Positions 8,060 through 16,893 of a stretch of DNA of 64,000 nucleotides are shown here, one piece after another. Within the stretch, counting starts at the first letter, position 1, and every line of letters begins with the position of its first letter. Under the pieces are notes generated by a model. It was given only the letters and a program-made list of their open reading frames with translations, was not told where the DNA came from and did no database searches. The position numbers and the translations under genes were made by a program. The stretch comes from an uncultured Euryhalocaulis sp. (GTDB lineage: Bacteria > Pseudomonadota > Alphaproteobacteria > Caulobacterales > Maricaulaceae). The stretch covers positions 93,421 to 157,420 of the forward strand of contig CAJXKJ010000002.1 of NCBI GenBank assembly GCA_913055605.1, read 5' to 3'.

Positions 8060-10042
8060 TCACTCGTCTTCCGACATGACGGTGACATCGACCGGCGTGG
8101 TCGCCCGGCGCATGTCCGGCGCGTCGGGGCCGTATTGCGTGGCCAGCACGCGCCGCTGCTGGTCGATATAGTCCTGCGAGCCGATGCGCACCGCGATGTC
8201 GTCCTGCAGCACGGCCTGCTCTGTCACCACGTGCGGGGTGATGAAGAAGATCGTCTCGCGCATCGATTCCGACTCGCTGGTCGTGCGGAACAGCGCGCCC
8301 AGGACCGGAATCTCCTTCAGGCCCGGAACCCCGCTTTCGCTGTCGATCCGCGTGCCGTCGAACAGGCCGCCGACCACATAGGTCGCCCCGTTCGGCACCA
8401 GCACATTGGTCTGCACTTCCTGCGAGGACACGTCGATCTGGCCGAACGAGCCGCTGCCCGGCGCGGAATTCTCCGCCCGCAGATCCAGCCGCACCAGCGA
8501 TTCCGACTGCGCGGTCTCCGCTGGCACGATGGACGGCGTGATCTCCAGCGTCAGCCCGGTCTGGATTTCCTGCAGGCCCACCCCGCCGGTGCCGCCGCCC
8601 TCCAGCCGCGTGTCGACCTGCACATAGATGTTCTGCGCCCGCGTGATGCGCGCGGTGATGTTGTCCAGCGTCACCAGGCGCGGCGCCGACAGGATGCGCA
8701 CCCGGTCCTCGCTCGCCAGCGCGGTCAGCGAGGCCTGCAGCGCCGCCTCCTGCCCGCGCACGATGAAGGAGGCCGACGGCGCGAAATCGGGCAGCAGGTT
8801 CAGCGCGTCCAGCCCGTTGCTGTCGAACCGGTCGCTGCCGTCGGTCGGATTTCCGATCGGGCTGCCGGTCACCCCGCTGTCGAACCCGATACTGCCGGGC
8901 GTGGAGCCCGGATTGAGCAGCGAGCCGCGCAGCGCCAGGCCCAGCTGCCGCCCCACCCCGATATCGGCGTTGGCGATGATGACCTCGATCTGGACCATCT
9001 GCAGCGGCCGGTCGAGCTGCAGGATCAGGCTGCGCACCTGTTCGATCTGCTCGCGCGAGCCCTGCACCACGACCGAATTGGTGCGCTGGTCGATGGAGAT
9101 GCGCGGCGGCGGCTCATAGGCCGCGACCCACATGTTCGGATCGTCGCCCGAGCGCGCGCCCTGCACCATCGGCTCCTGCCCCATCAGCGCGTAGAGCGTG
9201 TCGGCGATGCCCGGCACCGTGACCTCCCGGCCCTGGAAGGTCCGGGTCGACGGGCCGACATTGGCGAAGCGCAGCGGGATCACCTCGACCTCCTGCGGCG
9301 CCAGCACGACCGGCGGCGGGGCCGGCGCGGGCGGCGGCGCGGCGGCGGCGACCGGCTCGGGTCCGCCCTGCGGCCCGTCTTCCTGATCGGCCAGCGCCAT
9401 CAGCAGGTCCGGCCGCATCGTGGTCAGCAGGCCGGTAATCCGGTTCACCCGCGCCCGGTCGCCGGAAATCGTGATGGTCTCGCCGAATGCGTCATAGGAC
9501 ACCCCGCCCAGACCGAGGCCCAGGCTGATCAGCGCCTCGCTCAGCTGGTCGTAGGATTCCTGGTCCAGCGGCAGCGACACCTGCTGCTGCGCGAAATCGG
9601 CGGGCCCGGAGCGCGAGGTGACCATCACCGTCCGCGTCGTCGGGTCGTAGGTATAGGCCAGGTCGTATTGCTGGATCAGCTGGTCGAACGCGGTGGCGAT
9701 CGGCACCCGGTCCAGCTGGAACGAGATCGGCCCCTGCACGTCCGGCCCGAACACGACCGACAGGCCGTTCGCCTGCAAAATGCTGCGCAGCACGTTGCGG
9801 ATGTCGTCGTTCGACGAGGTGCGGCTGATCACCAGCGTCGCGTTCCAGGGAATGTCGGAGCTCTGGGCCGGCGCGGCGGCCGGAACGGCCAGCGCCGTCG
9901 CCGCCAGCAGGGCGGCGGCCAGCGCCGCACGCGCCGCGCGTCCGCCTCTGTCCGCAGGGCGCAGCGCCCGTGCTGAACTACGGTCCCCGCGCGCGCCCAT
10001 GCGAATCATCCCCCCGCCAGTCAGGCTGGAAGAATACCGCAT
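8060..10042 (-). CDS. pilQ: type IV pilus / MSHA-type outer-membrane secretin
   Basis: About 660 residues; start uncertain (10042, 10009 and 10000 are in frame, the later ones giving a cleaner signal peptide that ends APAQS). The N-terminal region carries secretin N-domains (DIRNVLRSILQANGLSVVFG). The conserved secretin core is clear: SIDQRTNSVVVQGSREQI, VQIEVIIANADIGVGRQLG and GVPGLKEIPVLGALFRTTS, then ETIFFITPHVV near the C-terminus. Residues about 220-245 are a Pro/Ala linker. A ring of this protein lets the pilus cross the outer membrane. Length and pairing with PilMNOP-like genes favour PilQ/MshL over GspD. Terminal residues overlap nothing; the small gene at 7627-8055 follows directly. 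Confidence 0.9.
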   Translation of the reverse strand: MRYSSSLTGGGMIRMGARGDRSSARALRPADRGGRAARAALAAALLAATALAVPAAAPAQSSDIPWNATLVISRTSSNDDIRNVLRSILQANGLSVVFGPDVQGPISFQLDRVPIATAFDQLIQQYDLAYTYDPTTRTVMVTSRSGPADFAQQQVSLPLDQESYDQLSEALISLGLGLGGVSYDAFGETITISGDRARVNRITGLLTTMRPDLLMALADQEDGPQGGPEPVAAAAPPPAPAPPPVVLAPQEVEVIPLRFANVGPSTRTFQGREVTVPGIADTLYALMGQEPMVQGARSGDDPNMWVAAYEPPPRISIDQRTNSVVVQGSREQIEQVRSLILQLDRPLQMVQIEVIIANADIGVGRQLGLALRGSLLNPGSTPGSIGFDSGVTGSPIGNPTDGSDRFDSNGLDALNLLPDFAPSASFIVRGQEAALQASLTALASEDRVRILSAPRLVTLDNITARITRAQNIYVQVDTRLEGGGTGGVGLQEIQTGLTLEITPSIVPAETAQSESLVRLDLRAENSAPGSGSFGQIDVSSQEVQTNVLVPNGATYVVGGLFDGTRIDSESGVPGLKEIPVLGALFRTTSESESMRETIFFITPHVVTEQAVLQDDIAVRIGSQDYIDQQRRVLATQYGPDAPDMRRATTPVDVTVMSEDE

Positions 10043-10082
10043 TTTGTGGCGCCGCAGGAAAAGACCGGCTGATTTAGTGCAG

Positions 10083-10886
10083 TTAGCTGTGGAGTTCGCA
10101 GAGCACGGCAGTGAGATTGTCGCGCCCGCCGCGCTCCAGCCCCAGCGAGATCAGCGCATCGCCCGCCGCCTCCATGGAGGCGCGATGATCGGCCAGCACG
10201 GTCTCGATCTCTTCATTGTCCATTTCGCCGCACACCCCGTCGGTGCAGATCAGCAGACGGTCGCCGGTGTCGGGGAAGAAGCTGTGCAGGTCGGGCTTCA
10301 CCCGTTCGGACACGCCCAGCGCCTGCAGGATATATTTCTGCGACGGCGCCTCGCCGATCTCGCCGCCGCGGCGCCATTCCTCATAGGCCGAATGGTCCCG
10401 CGTCATCTGCAGCAGGCGATAGCCGCGCACGCGGTACACCCGGCTGTCGCCGACATGGAAGACCGTGGCGAAGGAGTCCGCGCCCAGCGGCGCCCAGACC
10501 CCGGCGATGGTCGCGCCGCTGCGCAGGCGCCGCTCGACCCGCCCGACATTGTGCGCCCGGATCCGGTCGTGCGCCGCCGCGATGGCGCGCCGCACATGGT
10601 TTTCGCGCGCCAGCCGCGCGGCGGCGTCGATGCCGTCCTGCAGGCCGTGCGTCATCGCGTCGTTCAGGCATTCGGCGAGACACGCCACCGCCTCGCGGCT
10701 CGCCTGCCCGCCGCCCAGATGGCCGCCGACCCCGTCGGCGACGACCGCAAGCCCGATCTCGCCATGGACCAGCCAGGAATCCTGGTTTTCCTTCTGCACG
10801 CGCCCGGCGTGCGTGACGCCGTAGGCGGTGAACCGCGCCGCCGGAACGATCTCGCCAAGCGTCAGTGTCTTGTCCATGACAGTCAT
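10083..10886 (-). CDS. PP2C-family Ser/Thr protein phosphatase
   Basis: A 267-residue soluble PPM/PP2C phosphatase with all metal-binding motifs: ENQD (D36), VVADGVGGHLGG (D51-G52), FHVGDSRVYRVRG, ICTDGVCGEM and GGRDNLTAVL. It should remove phosphate from Ser/Thr residues with two Mn2+/Mg2+ ions. It sits inside the pilus operon, its ATG overlapping the PilO-PilP stop (ATGA, 10883-10886), between the alignment complex and the secretin. The obvious partner is the kinase at 19085-20674 in the same operon. Kinase and PP2C pairing inside a secretion-type locus parallels PpkA/PppA of type VI secretion. A second ATG at 10877 is also possible. Neither has a strong Shine-Dalgarno. Confidence 0.93.
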   Translation of the reverse strand: MTVMDKTLTLGEIVPAARFTAYGVTHAGRVQKENQDSWLVHGEIGLAVVADGVGGHLGGGQASREAVACLAECLNDAMTHGLQDGIDAAARLARENHVRRAIAAAHDRIRAHNVGRVERRLRSGATIAGVWAPLGADSFATVFHVGDSRVYRVRGYRLLQMTRDHSAYEEWRRGGEIGEAPSQKYILQALGVSERVKPDLHSFFPDTGDRLLICTDGVCGEMDNEEIETVLADHRASMEAAGDALISLGLERGGRDNLTAVLCELHS

Positions 10887-11680
10887 CCGCGGTCCGCCAG
10901 CGTGTAGCGGAAGCCGACCGTGTATTGCCGCTCGCCGTCGGGGCCGGTTTCGCCCAGCGTCACGGTGTCCTCGTCGATCGTCTGCACCACGCGGCCGTCG
11001 ATCCGGTCGCCGACGCGATAGTCGCGGTTGTCGATCGTCGCGATGCGCATGTCGCCGATCTGCGACACGCCCGTCAGGTGATGCACCCAGGTGAGGTCGG
11101 CTGAGCCCGCTTCCGGGCGCCAGGACACCATGCCATTCCAGGCGCCGAACGGGTTGCGCGGCGGCTGTTCGCGCAGCGCCGCCTCGAACTGCACCGCATC
11201 GGCAAAGCTGTGCGCCGGCGGCAGATCGCTTTCGCGGAACGCCAGGGACAGGGGCAGCAGGCCGTTCGGCCCGGGCCCGCCCAGCTCCATCTCCACGATC
11301 TCCACCGACAGGCTCTCGAACCGGGCCAGGAAGCGGATCAGGTCGGAATAGGAGCCTTCAAGGCTCAGGCGGAACGTCTCGGACCCCGGCGCCAGCGGCG
11401 CCAGCTCGGTCAGGCGCACCTGAACGTTCACCGCGATCTCCTGCGCCCGCGCCATCAATTGGGGGACGGTCAGGTCGATCGCCCGGCCGGAAATCTCTTC
11501 GGTCGCGCCGGCCGCCGCCGCCGCGTTCTCGCGCTCGGCGCGCAGCGCCGCCATCATCTGCGACAGCTCGCGCGCGGCCTCTTTCTTCGGCGCCACATGG
11601 GCGGCCCAGACATAGCCCTGCGCCGCGATGGCCAGCACGGCCAGCGCAACGCCCAGAACGATTGCGTGAATCCGGGTCAT
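10883..11680 (-). CDS. PilO-PilP-like fusion, alignment complex
   Basis: A 265-residue protein with one N-terminal membrane helix (IHAIVLGVALAVLAIAAQGYVW), a coiled coil (ELSQMMAALRAEREN), and a ferredoxin-like PilO/GspM-type domain with the typical SLEGSYSDLIRFLARFESL segment. From about residue 185 a PilP/GspC-like HR domain follows: WVHHLTGVSQIGDMRIATID, YRVGDRIDGRVVQTIDEDTVTL. In most pili PilO and PilP are separate; here they share one chain. The alignment complex links the cytoplasmic PilM/motor to the secretin. Overlaps the PilM-PilN gene by 4 bases and the PP2C gene by 4 bases. Confidence 0.75.
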   Translation of the reverse strand: MTRIHAIVLGVALAVLAIAAQGYVWAAHVAPKKEAARELSQMMAALRAERENAAAAAGATEEISGRAIDLTVPQLMARAQEIAVNVQVRLTELAPLAPGSETFRLSLEGSYSDLIRFLARFESLSVEIVEMELGGPGPNGLLPLSLAFRESDLPPAHSFADAVQFEAALREQPPRNPFGAWNGMVSWRPEAGSADLTWVHHLTGVSQIGDMRIATIDNRDYRVGDRIDGRVVQTIDEDTVTLGETGPDGERQYTVGFRYTLADRG

Positions 11681-13494
11681 TCGCCGTCCTCCCGGATCGC
11701 CAGCACGGTGAAGCGCGCGCCCGCCACATCCTGTTCGTCCGGCGCGCCGACGCCGCCGAACTCCACGCGCGGGAAGGCGGTGGCGAAGACGCTGTCCTTG
11801 TCCAGCCGGTCGATAAAGCCCGCGACCAGGCGCAGATCGCCCCCGGCCTCCTCGGGCAGCAGCCCGTCCAGCTGCAGCACGCGCTGGCCGCTGTTGGTGT
11901 CCTCGCCGCTGTTCAGCGTCATGCCGGTCAGCCGCATGCCGGGCAGCATCGCCCCGCCGATCGACACCATGTTCTGCGCCCAGGACGCGCCGCGCGCGCC
12001 GGCCAGCGTCGGTCCGGCGGTCTCGGTGGCGTCCGATTGCGCGGACAGTTCGGCGACCAGCGTTCCATAGGCCGCGCTGCGCCGGTCCAGCGTCTTTTGC
12101 GCCGGGCCGATCACGTAATTGACGTTCAGGATCACGGCCAGCACCGCCGCGGCGGCCACGAAGAAGGCCGGCGCGATCCAGGCCGGCCGGCCCGGCGCGT
12201 CGTCGCCGTCACTGTCCTTGCGCAGCGCGGAGAATTTGCTCATCAGGCCGCCCTCCTCTTCTGCGCGCGCGGTCTTCTGATCGGCACCGTTGCGGCGGTT
12301 GGCGGCGCGCCGGTTGCGCGGCGGGTCGGCCCGGCGGAACGCGCCGTTTTCGAACTGATAGGGCTCGTTGCCGGCCTTCAACAGGCCGGACCGGACGCCT
12401 TCCAGAAGGTTCAGCGCGTGGGCGGACTCCATCGCCCCGTCCAGCACCGGCTCGCGCGCGTCGACCGGCAGGCCCAGCGCGTCGGACAGGAACTGGTCCA
12501 GCCCGGCCAGCGGCGGCCCGGTGAACTCCAGGTCCAGCTTCGCGGGCCGGTCGGCATAGCGTTCGAACTGGTAGTATTCGAGCGTCGCGGCCACTTCCGA
12601 ATAAAGCTCGCGCTGGAACGGCGCCAGCGCCGTCAGACCCAGCGTGCGGTGCTCGGGCGGCAGTTCGGGCGACAGCACGGCCTCCACCGGCGCGAAGCGC
12701 ACCCGTTCGGACAGCGCCGTGCAGGCCCGGTCCAGCGGCAGGCCGAACGCCCGCGCATAGCGCGATGCGGCGGTCAGCGCCCCCACCGGCACCTGGCGGG
12801 ACGTGATCACTCCGCTTTGCGGCGTGTACAGCGTAATCGTCGAGAAATAGCCGTGGACGCGGACCGACATCGCGGCCTCGTCGCCGGCGTCCAGCGCCGG
12901 CGCGCCGGCCGGGGCGACCAGTTTCAGCGCCGTGGCCTTCGCGCCCAGCGGGAAGAACAGCGCCTCCATCCGCTCTTCGGGCAGATAGGCGATGGCGCGC
13001 CGCTCCAGCTCCTTCGCCCCGGTCTCGCCATAGGGGCGGGAGCTGAACACGACGGGCCGGCCGCCGCTCTGCTGCACGCCGAACTGGCGCAGGGCGCGCG
13101 GCTCGAAATTCGACAGCTTCGCGGCGCGGTGATCGGTCAGATACAGGTCCGGATCGTCCACCAACATCAGCACGCTGGTGATGTTTTCCTCCAGCAGCGG
13201 CGTCCCCATCGGGGCCGACGCCGCGGCATGGGCCAGCGCGTGGGTCGGGTCGGCGCCGTCGCGGTCGACGCACAGGAAGCGGTGCGCCTGCGCCTTCACC
13301 TGTCCGGCGCGGTCCAGCAGCGCCAGGCGGTAGCCGACATCGCTGACGCTGATGACCAGCGCCAGCTCCTCGCCGGAATGGCCGTCATTCGAATTGCGCG
13401 CGCCCTCGCCGGAGAACGCGCCGATCAGCCGGGCGCCCAGCGAGCCCAGATCCTGGTTCGCCCAGGCCGGAAGGATGTGTTCGAGCTTGCGCAT
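11677..13494 (-). CDS. PilM-PilN fusion, inner-membrane alignment protein
   Basis: 605 residues in one frame. Residues 1 to about 380 are an actin-like PilM part (EELALVISVSDVGYRLALLD, SVLMLVDDPDLYLTD). After an Arg-rich linker (RRAANRRNGADQKTARAEEE), residues 418-605 are PilN: a short cytoplasmic tail, one membrane helix (AWIAPAFFVAAAAVLAVILN) and a periplasmic domain. Normally PilN's free N-terminus docks into PilM; here they are covalently joined. At the joint there is an internal ATG (12243) with GAGGAGGG seven bases upstream, so free PilN (188 residues) may also be made. The TGA of TGATG at this ATG is out of frame. The fusion could be real or caused by a one-base indel. Confidence 0.82.
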   Translation of the reverse strand: MRKLEHILPAWANQDLGSLGARLIGAFSGEGARNSNDGHSGEELALVISVSDVGYRLALLDRAGQVKAQAHRFLCVDRDGADPTHALAHAAASAPMGTPLLEENITSVLMLVDDPDLYLTDHRAAKLSNFEPRALRQFGVQQSGGRPVVFSSRPYGETGAKELERRAIAYLPEERMEALFFPLGAKATALKLVAPAGAPALDAGDEAAMSVRVHGYFSTITLYTPQSGVITSRQVPVGALTAASRYARAFGLPLDRACTALSERVRFAPVEAVLSPELPPEHRTLGLTALAPFQRELYSEVAATLEYYQFERYADRPAKLDLEFTGPPLAGLDQFLSDALGLPVDAREPVLDGAMESAHALNLLEGVRSGLLKAGNEPYQFENGAFRRADPPRNRRAANRRNGADQKTARAEEEGGLMSKFSALRKDSDGDDAPGRPAWIAPAFFVAAAAVLAVILNVNYVIGPAQKTLDRRSAAYGTLVAELSAQSDATETAGPTLAGARGASWAQNMVSIGGAMLPGMRLTGMTLNSGEDTNSGQRVLQLDGLLPEEAGGDLRLVAGFIDRLDKDSVFATAFPRVEFGGVGAPDEQDVAGARFTVLAIREDGE

Positions 13495-13503
13495 CGGCGG
13501 CCC

Positions 13504-15726
13504 CTAAGCGCTCGAGACCAGCGGAACGCGCGGCTTTCCGGACGCGGCGCTGGCGCCCGGCGGCGGCGGGCACGCGGTGAACCGCACGCCGCCCACCTCG
13601 ATCTGCACGTTCACCGGCATCGGCGCGCGGCGATGGAACGCCAGGCCGCCGATCATCGCCGGACCGGCGCCGTCCGGCGTGATCCAGTAGCCGCCTTCGT
13701 CATATTCGATATGCGCGACCGAATCCGCCGTCGCGCTGTCGGCCTGCAGCGCGCAGTCCGGCGCGGCGCCCAGTGTGATGCGCGAGCCCAGCACGATCCA
13801 GCGGCGGCGGGTCTCCTCCGCCCAGCTCGACCAGCGGATTTCCGCCGCGGCCTTCTCGATCTTCGCCTCGTCCACCGTGAAGCGCGCCAGCACCGCGTCC
13901 GGGTCGCGCTTGCCGCGGATCAGGCGCAGCGCCACCGGCGGACAGGAGTCCGGGTCGCGCCCGATGCGCAGCTCGCTGGTCCCCTCGGGCAGCAGCTCGG
14001 CCTGGCCGGCCTCCAGCGGGACGCCGTTCATCAGATTGCCGTTGGTGCTGCCCAGATCCTCGACCAGCCAGTCGCCGTTGCGGGCATAGACGCTCAGATT
14101 GCGTTCGCCGCGGGAGAACCAGCGGCAATTGGTGGCGATGTCGACCGCCCCGCCGGCCGCGCCGCGGCCCACGACTGCGGGTTTTCCGGCGATCAGGCGT
14201 ACCGGGTCGCCGCCCTCGATATCCAGATCGACCGGGCTGGCGGCCAGAAGCTCGCGCTCCAGCAGCCGCTCCAGCTGGGCCAGACGGTCCGCCACGGTCG
14301 GGCTGGACGCCTTGCTCTCCAGGCACAGCCGCGCCTCGTGACAGGCGGCCAGCGCCTCCAGCGGCTTGCCCTTCATCACCAGGCTGGGGATGCGGCGCAC
14401 GACTTCGTGCACCGGGTCCAGCGACGGATCGGGGAAGGACGCGTCCGGGTCGATCACCAGCGTCTCGTCGGCTTCCGGCGCCGCGGCGATGATCTCGGAC
14501 AGCAGCGCCTGGATGACGCCGATCTTGGAGTTGGACGGGGCGACCACGGCCTGGGTCCGGTCGGTCAGCGACCCAGCCCGCCGCGACCATTCCTCGAAAA
14601 AGGCCGGGATGCGGTCGGCCGTCATCGGACGGCTGATGAAATAGCCCTGGGCGTAATCGCAGCCGAAAGAGCGCAGCTGTTCGAACGCCTGCTCGGTCTC
14701 CACGCCCTCGGCCACGACCTTCAGCCCGATGCGCCGCGCCATCGACGCGGTCGTCTCGATCAGGGCGCGCGCCTCCTCGCTGTCGGCGAGGTCCATGACG
14801 AAGCTCTTGTCCAGCTTCAGCTCCCCGAAGGGCAGCTTGTAGAGATTGGCCAGCGACGAGAAGCCGGTGCCGAAATCGTCGATGCTGAGCGTGAAGCCCT
14901 TCAGCCGCAGCCGGGTCAGCACGTCCAGCGCCGCGCTGTTCTCCGCGCCCATCGAGCTTTCGGTGATCTCCAGCGTCACGTCTTCGGGCGAAACGCCGAA
15001 TTCCTCGCAGCGCTCCAGGAACTGCGTGCTCCAGACATTGTCGTTCAGCAGCAGCGGCGAAACATTGATCGCGGCGACCAGATGCAGGCCCGCGGCGCGC
15101 CAGGCGGCGAGGTCCGCGAACACCTGACGGGTGACGGAGTCGGTCAGCTGCTGGATCAGGCCGCTATTCTCGGCGACCGAAATGAACTGGTCGGGATAGA
15201 CGTCGCCCAGCTCCGGATGGCGCAGACGCACCAGCGCCTCGACGGAATAGCGGGGCTCCGACGGCGGATCGAACGGCACCTTGGGCTGGTATTCCACGCG
15301 CAGGAAATTCTGCTCGATACTGTCCTGCAGATTGGTCGCGGTGATGTCCGTCCGGTCCTTCGGCGCCTCGGCCAGGCAGGCTTTCAGCGTGTCCTCGTCG
15401 AACTTGTCGTTGCGCACGACCCGGACGTTGAATTGTTTGGATCGGGCCAGCCGCTCGGTCGACTGGGCGGTCTTGGCGTCCAGCCCGGTGACGATCAGCA
15501 CCGCCGCCTCCGGCGCCGCCGTGCACAGCTTTTCGATCAGCTCGAAACCGCCGCCGGCGCGGCCGACCACGTCCACGACAACCGCCTTCACGTCGCCCTT
15601 GGCCAGCGCCTCGTCCAGCGCGGCCGGCGAATCCAGGCGCAGCGCGTCCATCTTCATGCGCGCGGCGCACGCCGCAGCGGTATCCGCGACGCCAGAATCG
15701 TCGTGCAGGATCGCAATCTTAGGCAT
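13504..15726 (-). CDS. REC-EAL-FHA-FHA protein: c-di-GMP phosphodiesterase with phosphothreonine-reading domains
   Basis: 740 residues. Residues 1-120 resemble a response-regulator receiver with D9/D10, phospho-acceptor D52, T80 and K108 in place. Residues 135-382 are an EAL phosphodiesterase with intact active-site motifs: E163-A-L, AINVSP, TLEITES, SIDDFGTG, LKLDKSF, VVAEGVET. After a helical linker, residues 505-580 form an FHA domain (VGRG at 519-522, S538-R539, LGSTNG with N562), though the usual histidine after the serine is absent. A second, degenerate FHA-like domain follows at 643-715 (TLGAAPDCAL, HIEYDEGGYW). It would hydrolyse c-di-GMP where a phosphothreonine partner recruits it. 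Neighbours: PilC upstream (113-base gap), PilM-PilN downstream. A GGCG-AAAA-CGCC hairpin directly precedes the ATG. Confidence 0.88.
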   Translation of the reverse strand: MPKIAILHDDSGVADTAAACAARMKMDALRLDSPAALDEALAKGDVKAVVVDVVGRAGGGFELIEKLCTAAPEAAVLIVTGLDAKTAQSTERLARSKQFNVRVVRNDKFDEDTLKACLAEAPKDRTDITATNLQDSIEQNFLRVEYQPKVPFDPPSEPRYSVEALVRLRHPELGDVYPDQFISVAENSGLIQQLTDSVTRQVFADLAAWRAAGLHLVAAINVSPLLLNDNVWSTQFLERCEEFGVSPEDVTLEITESSMGAENSAALDVLTRLRLKGFTLSIDDFGTGFSSLANLYKLPFGELKLDKSFVMDLADSEEARALIETTASMARRIGLKVVAEGVETEQAFEQLRSFGCDYAQGYFISRPMTADRIPAFFEEWSRRAGSLTDRTQAVVAPSNSKIGVIQALLSEIIAAAPEADETLVIDPDASFPDPSLDPVHEVVRRIPSLVMKGKPLEALAACHEARLCLESKASSPTVADRLAQLERLLERELLAASPVDLDIEGGDPVRLIAGKPAVVGRGAAGGAVDIATNCRWFSRGERNLSVYARNGDWLVEDLGSTNGNLMNGVPLEAGQAELLPEGTSELRIGRDPDSCPPVALRLIRGKRDPDAVLARFTVDEAKIEKAAAEIRWSSWAEETRRRWIVLGSRITLGAAPDCALQADSATADSVAHIEYDEGGYWITPDGAGPAMIGGLAFHRRAPMPVNVQIEVGGVRFTACPPPPGASAASGKPRVPLVSSA

Positions 15727-15839
15727 TTCGGCGTTTTCGCCTTTTTAACCCCACCAAGGGGCGGGATCATGCGCCCGCACCGGGAAACACCGGGTTAAAA
15801 TCGCTGCACAGCGGGCGCCCGCAGGCGCCGGAAACAGCG

Positions 15840-16883
15840 TCAGGTGGAGACGCCGGAAATCTCGAAAACCGGCAGGAACGCGGCGATCAGCATGCCGGCG
15901 ATCAGCGCCCCGATCACCGACGTCATGATCGGGTTCATCAGGGAGATCGCGGCGTCCAGACGCTGCACCCACAGGCTCTCGAAATAGTTCGCGACAGAGC
16001 GCAGCGGCTCGGACAGCTCGCCGGTCTTTTCCCCGGCGGAGATCATCTGCTGCACCACGCCCTGGAACAGTTTGTGGCGGGCGAAGGCCTGGGCGATGCC
16101 CTTGCCGTTCTCGATCTCGTCGGCGACCGCGTACAGGCTCTGCTCGACGAATTTATTGTTGCTGGCCGGCGCGGCGACGCGGATCGCGTCGATCAGCGAA
16201 ACCGCGTTCTGCACCTGAATGCTCAGCGTGTGGGCGAAGCGCGCCAGCGCCTCCAGCCGCCACAGCGAACCCAGAACCGGCACCTTCAGCTTCCAGGTGT
16301 CGATCGTCATGCGCCCGGATTCGGTGCGCGACCACAGGATCCAGCCCAGCACCGCCAGGCCGATCCCGCCGAAAATGTATTGCCAGGACGAGGAATACAG
16401 GTCGCCCAGCCCCAGCACCGCGCGCGTCGGCGCCGGCAGCGGCCGGTCGAACTGGCTGAACAGCTTCTCGAACCGGGGCAGGATGCCGAACACCATGGCG
16501 TGGAACACGCCGACCAGCGCCATTAGCAGCACGCCCGGATACAGCATCGCGGTGCGCACTTTTTTGCGCACATGGTCCAGCCCGGTCAGATAGTTGCCGA
16601 TCTCGTGCAGCGCCTGTTCCAGCTGGCCGGTCTGCATGCCGGCGCGCACCACGCCCACATAGGTGGAGTTGAAGATGCGCGGGTGGTCGGCCAGCGCCCG
16701 GTCGAACTCCAGCCCGGTGCGCACCTTGTCCAGGATGTCGCTGATGGCGTTGCGGAACCGGCCTTTCGGCGCCTCGCGCGACAGGCTTTCCAGCGCCTGC
16801 ACCAGCGGCAGGTTGGACCGCACCATGGCGGAAAACTGCTTGGTGAAGATCAGCAGTTCGGAACTGGAGGCGCCGCCTATCAT
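15840..16883 (-). CDS. pilC: type IV pilus inner-membrane platform protein, PilC/GspF family
   Basis: 347 residues with two T2SF domains. The first starts almost at the N-terminus (ELLIFTKQFSAMVRSNLPLVQALESL) and the second at SLWRLEALARFAHTLSIQVQ. Three long hydrophobic stretches are visible (AMLYPGVLLMALVGVFHAMV, YIFGGIGLAVLGWILW, ITSVIG...AAFLPVFE region). Conserved Gly-Glu pairs (RAGMQTGQLEQAL, ISAGEKTGELSEPL) are present. It is about 50 residues shorter than usual PilC because the N-terminal cytoplasmic extension is missing. PilC is the membrane partner that the PilB motor turns or pushes during assembly. It begins 10 bases after pilB. Confidence 0.9.
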   Translation of the reverse strand: MIGGASSSELLIFTKQFSAMVRSNLPLVQALESLSREAPKGRFRNAISDILDKVRTGLEFDRALADHPRIFNSTYVGVVRAGMQTGQLEQALHEIGNYLTGLDHVRKKVRTAMLYPGVLLMALVGVFHAMVFGILPRFEKLFSQFDRPLPAPTRAVLGLGDLYSSSWQYIFGGIGLAVLGWILWSRTESGRMTIDTWKLKVPVLGSLWRLEALARFAHTLSIQVQNAVSLIDAIRVAAPASNNKFVEQSLYAVADEIENGKGIAQAFARHKLFQGVVQQMISAGEKTGELSEPLRSVANYFESLWVQRLDAAISLMNPIMTSVIGALIAGMLIAAFLPVFEISGVST

Positions 16884-16893
16884 GGCTCCGCCC

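Noticed and set aside
6092..8171. Plus-strand frames continuing past pilD through the exported-protein genes
   Set aside because: Compositional shadows; the minus-strand genes have signal peptides, proper starts and operon spacing.
11662..15798. A 1378-codon open frame on the plus strand across the PilM-N and EAL genes
   Set aside because: It is antisense to well-supported genes, is dominated by Arg/Gln/His/Gly codons as expected of a GC-rich shadow, and shows no domain.
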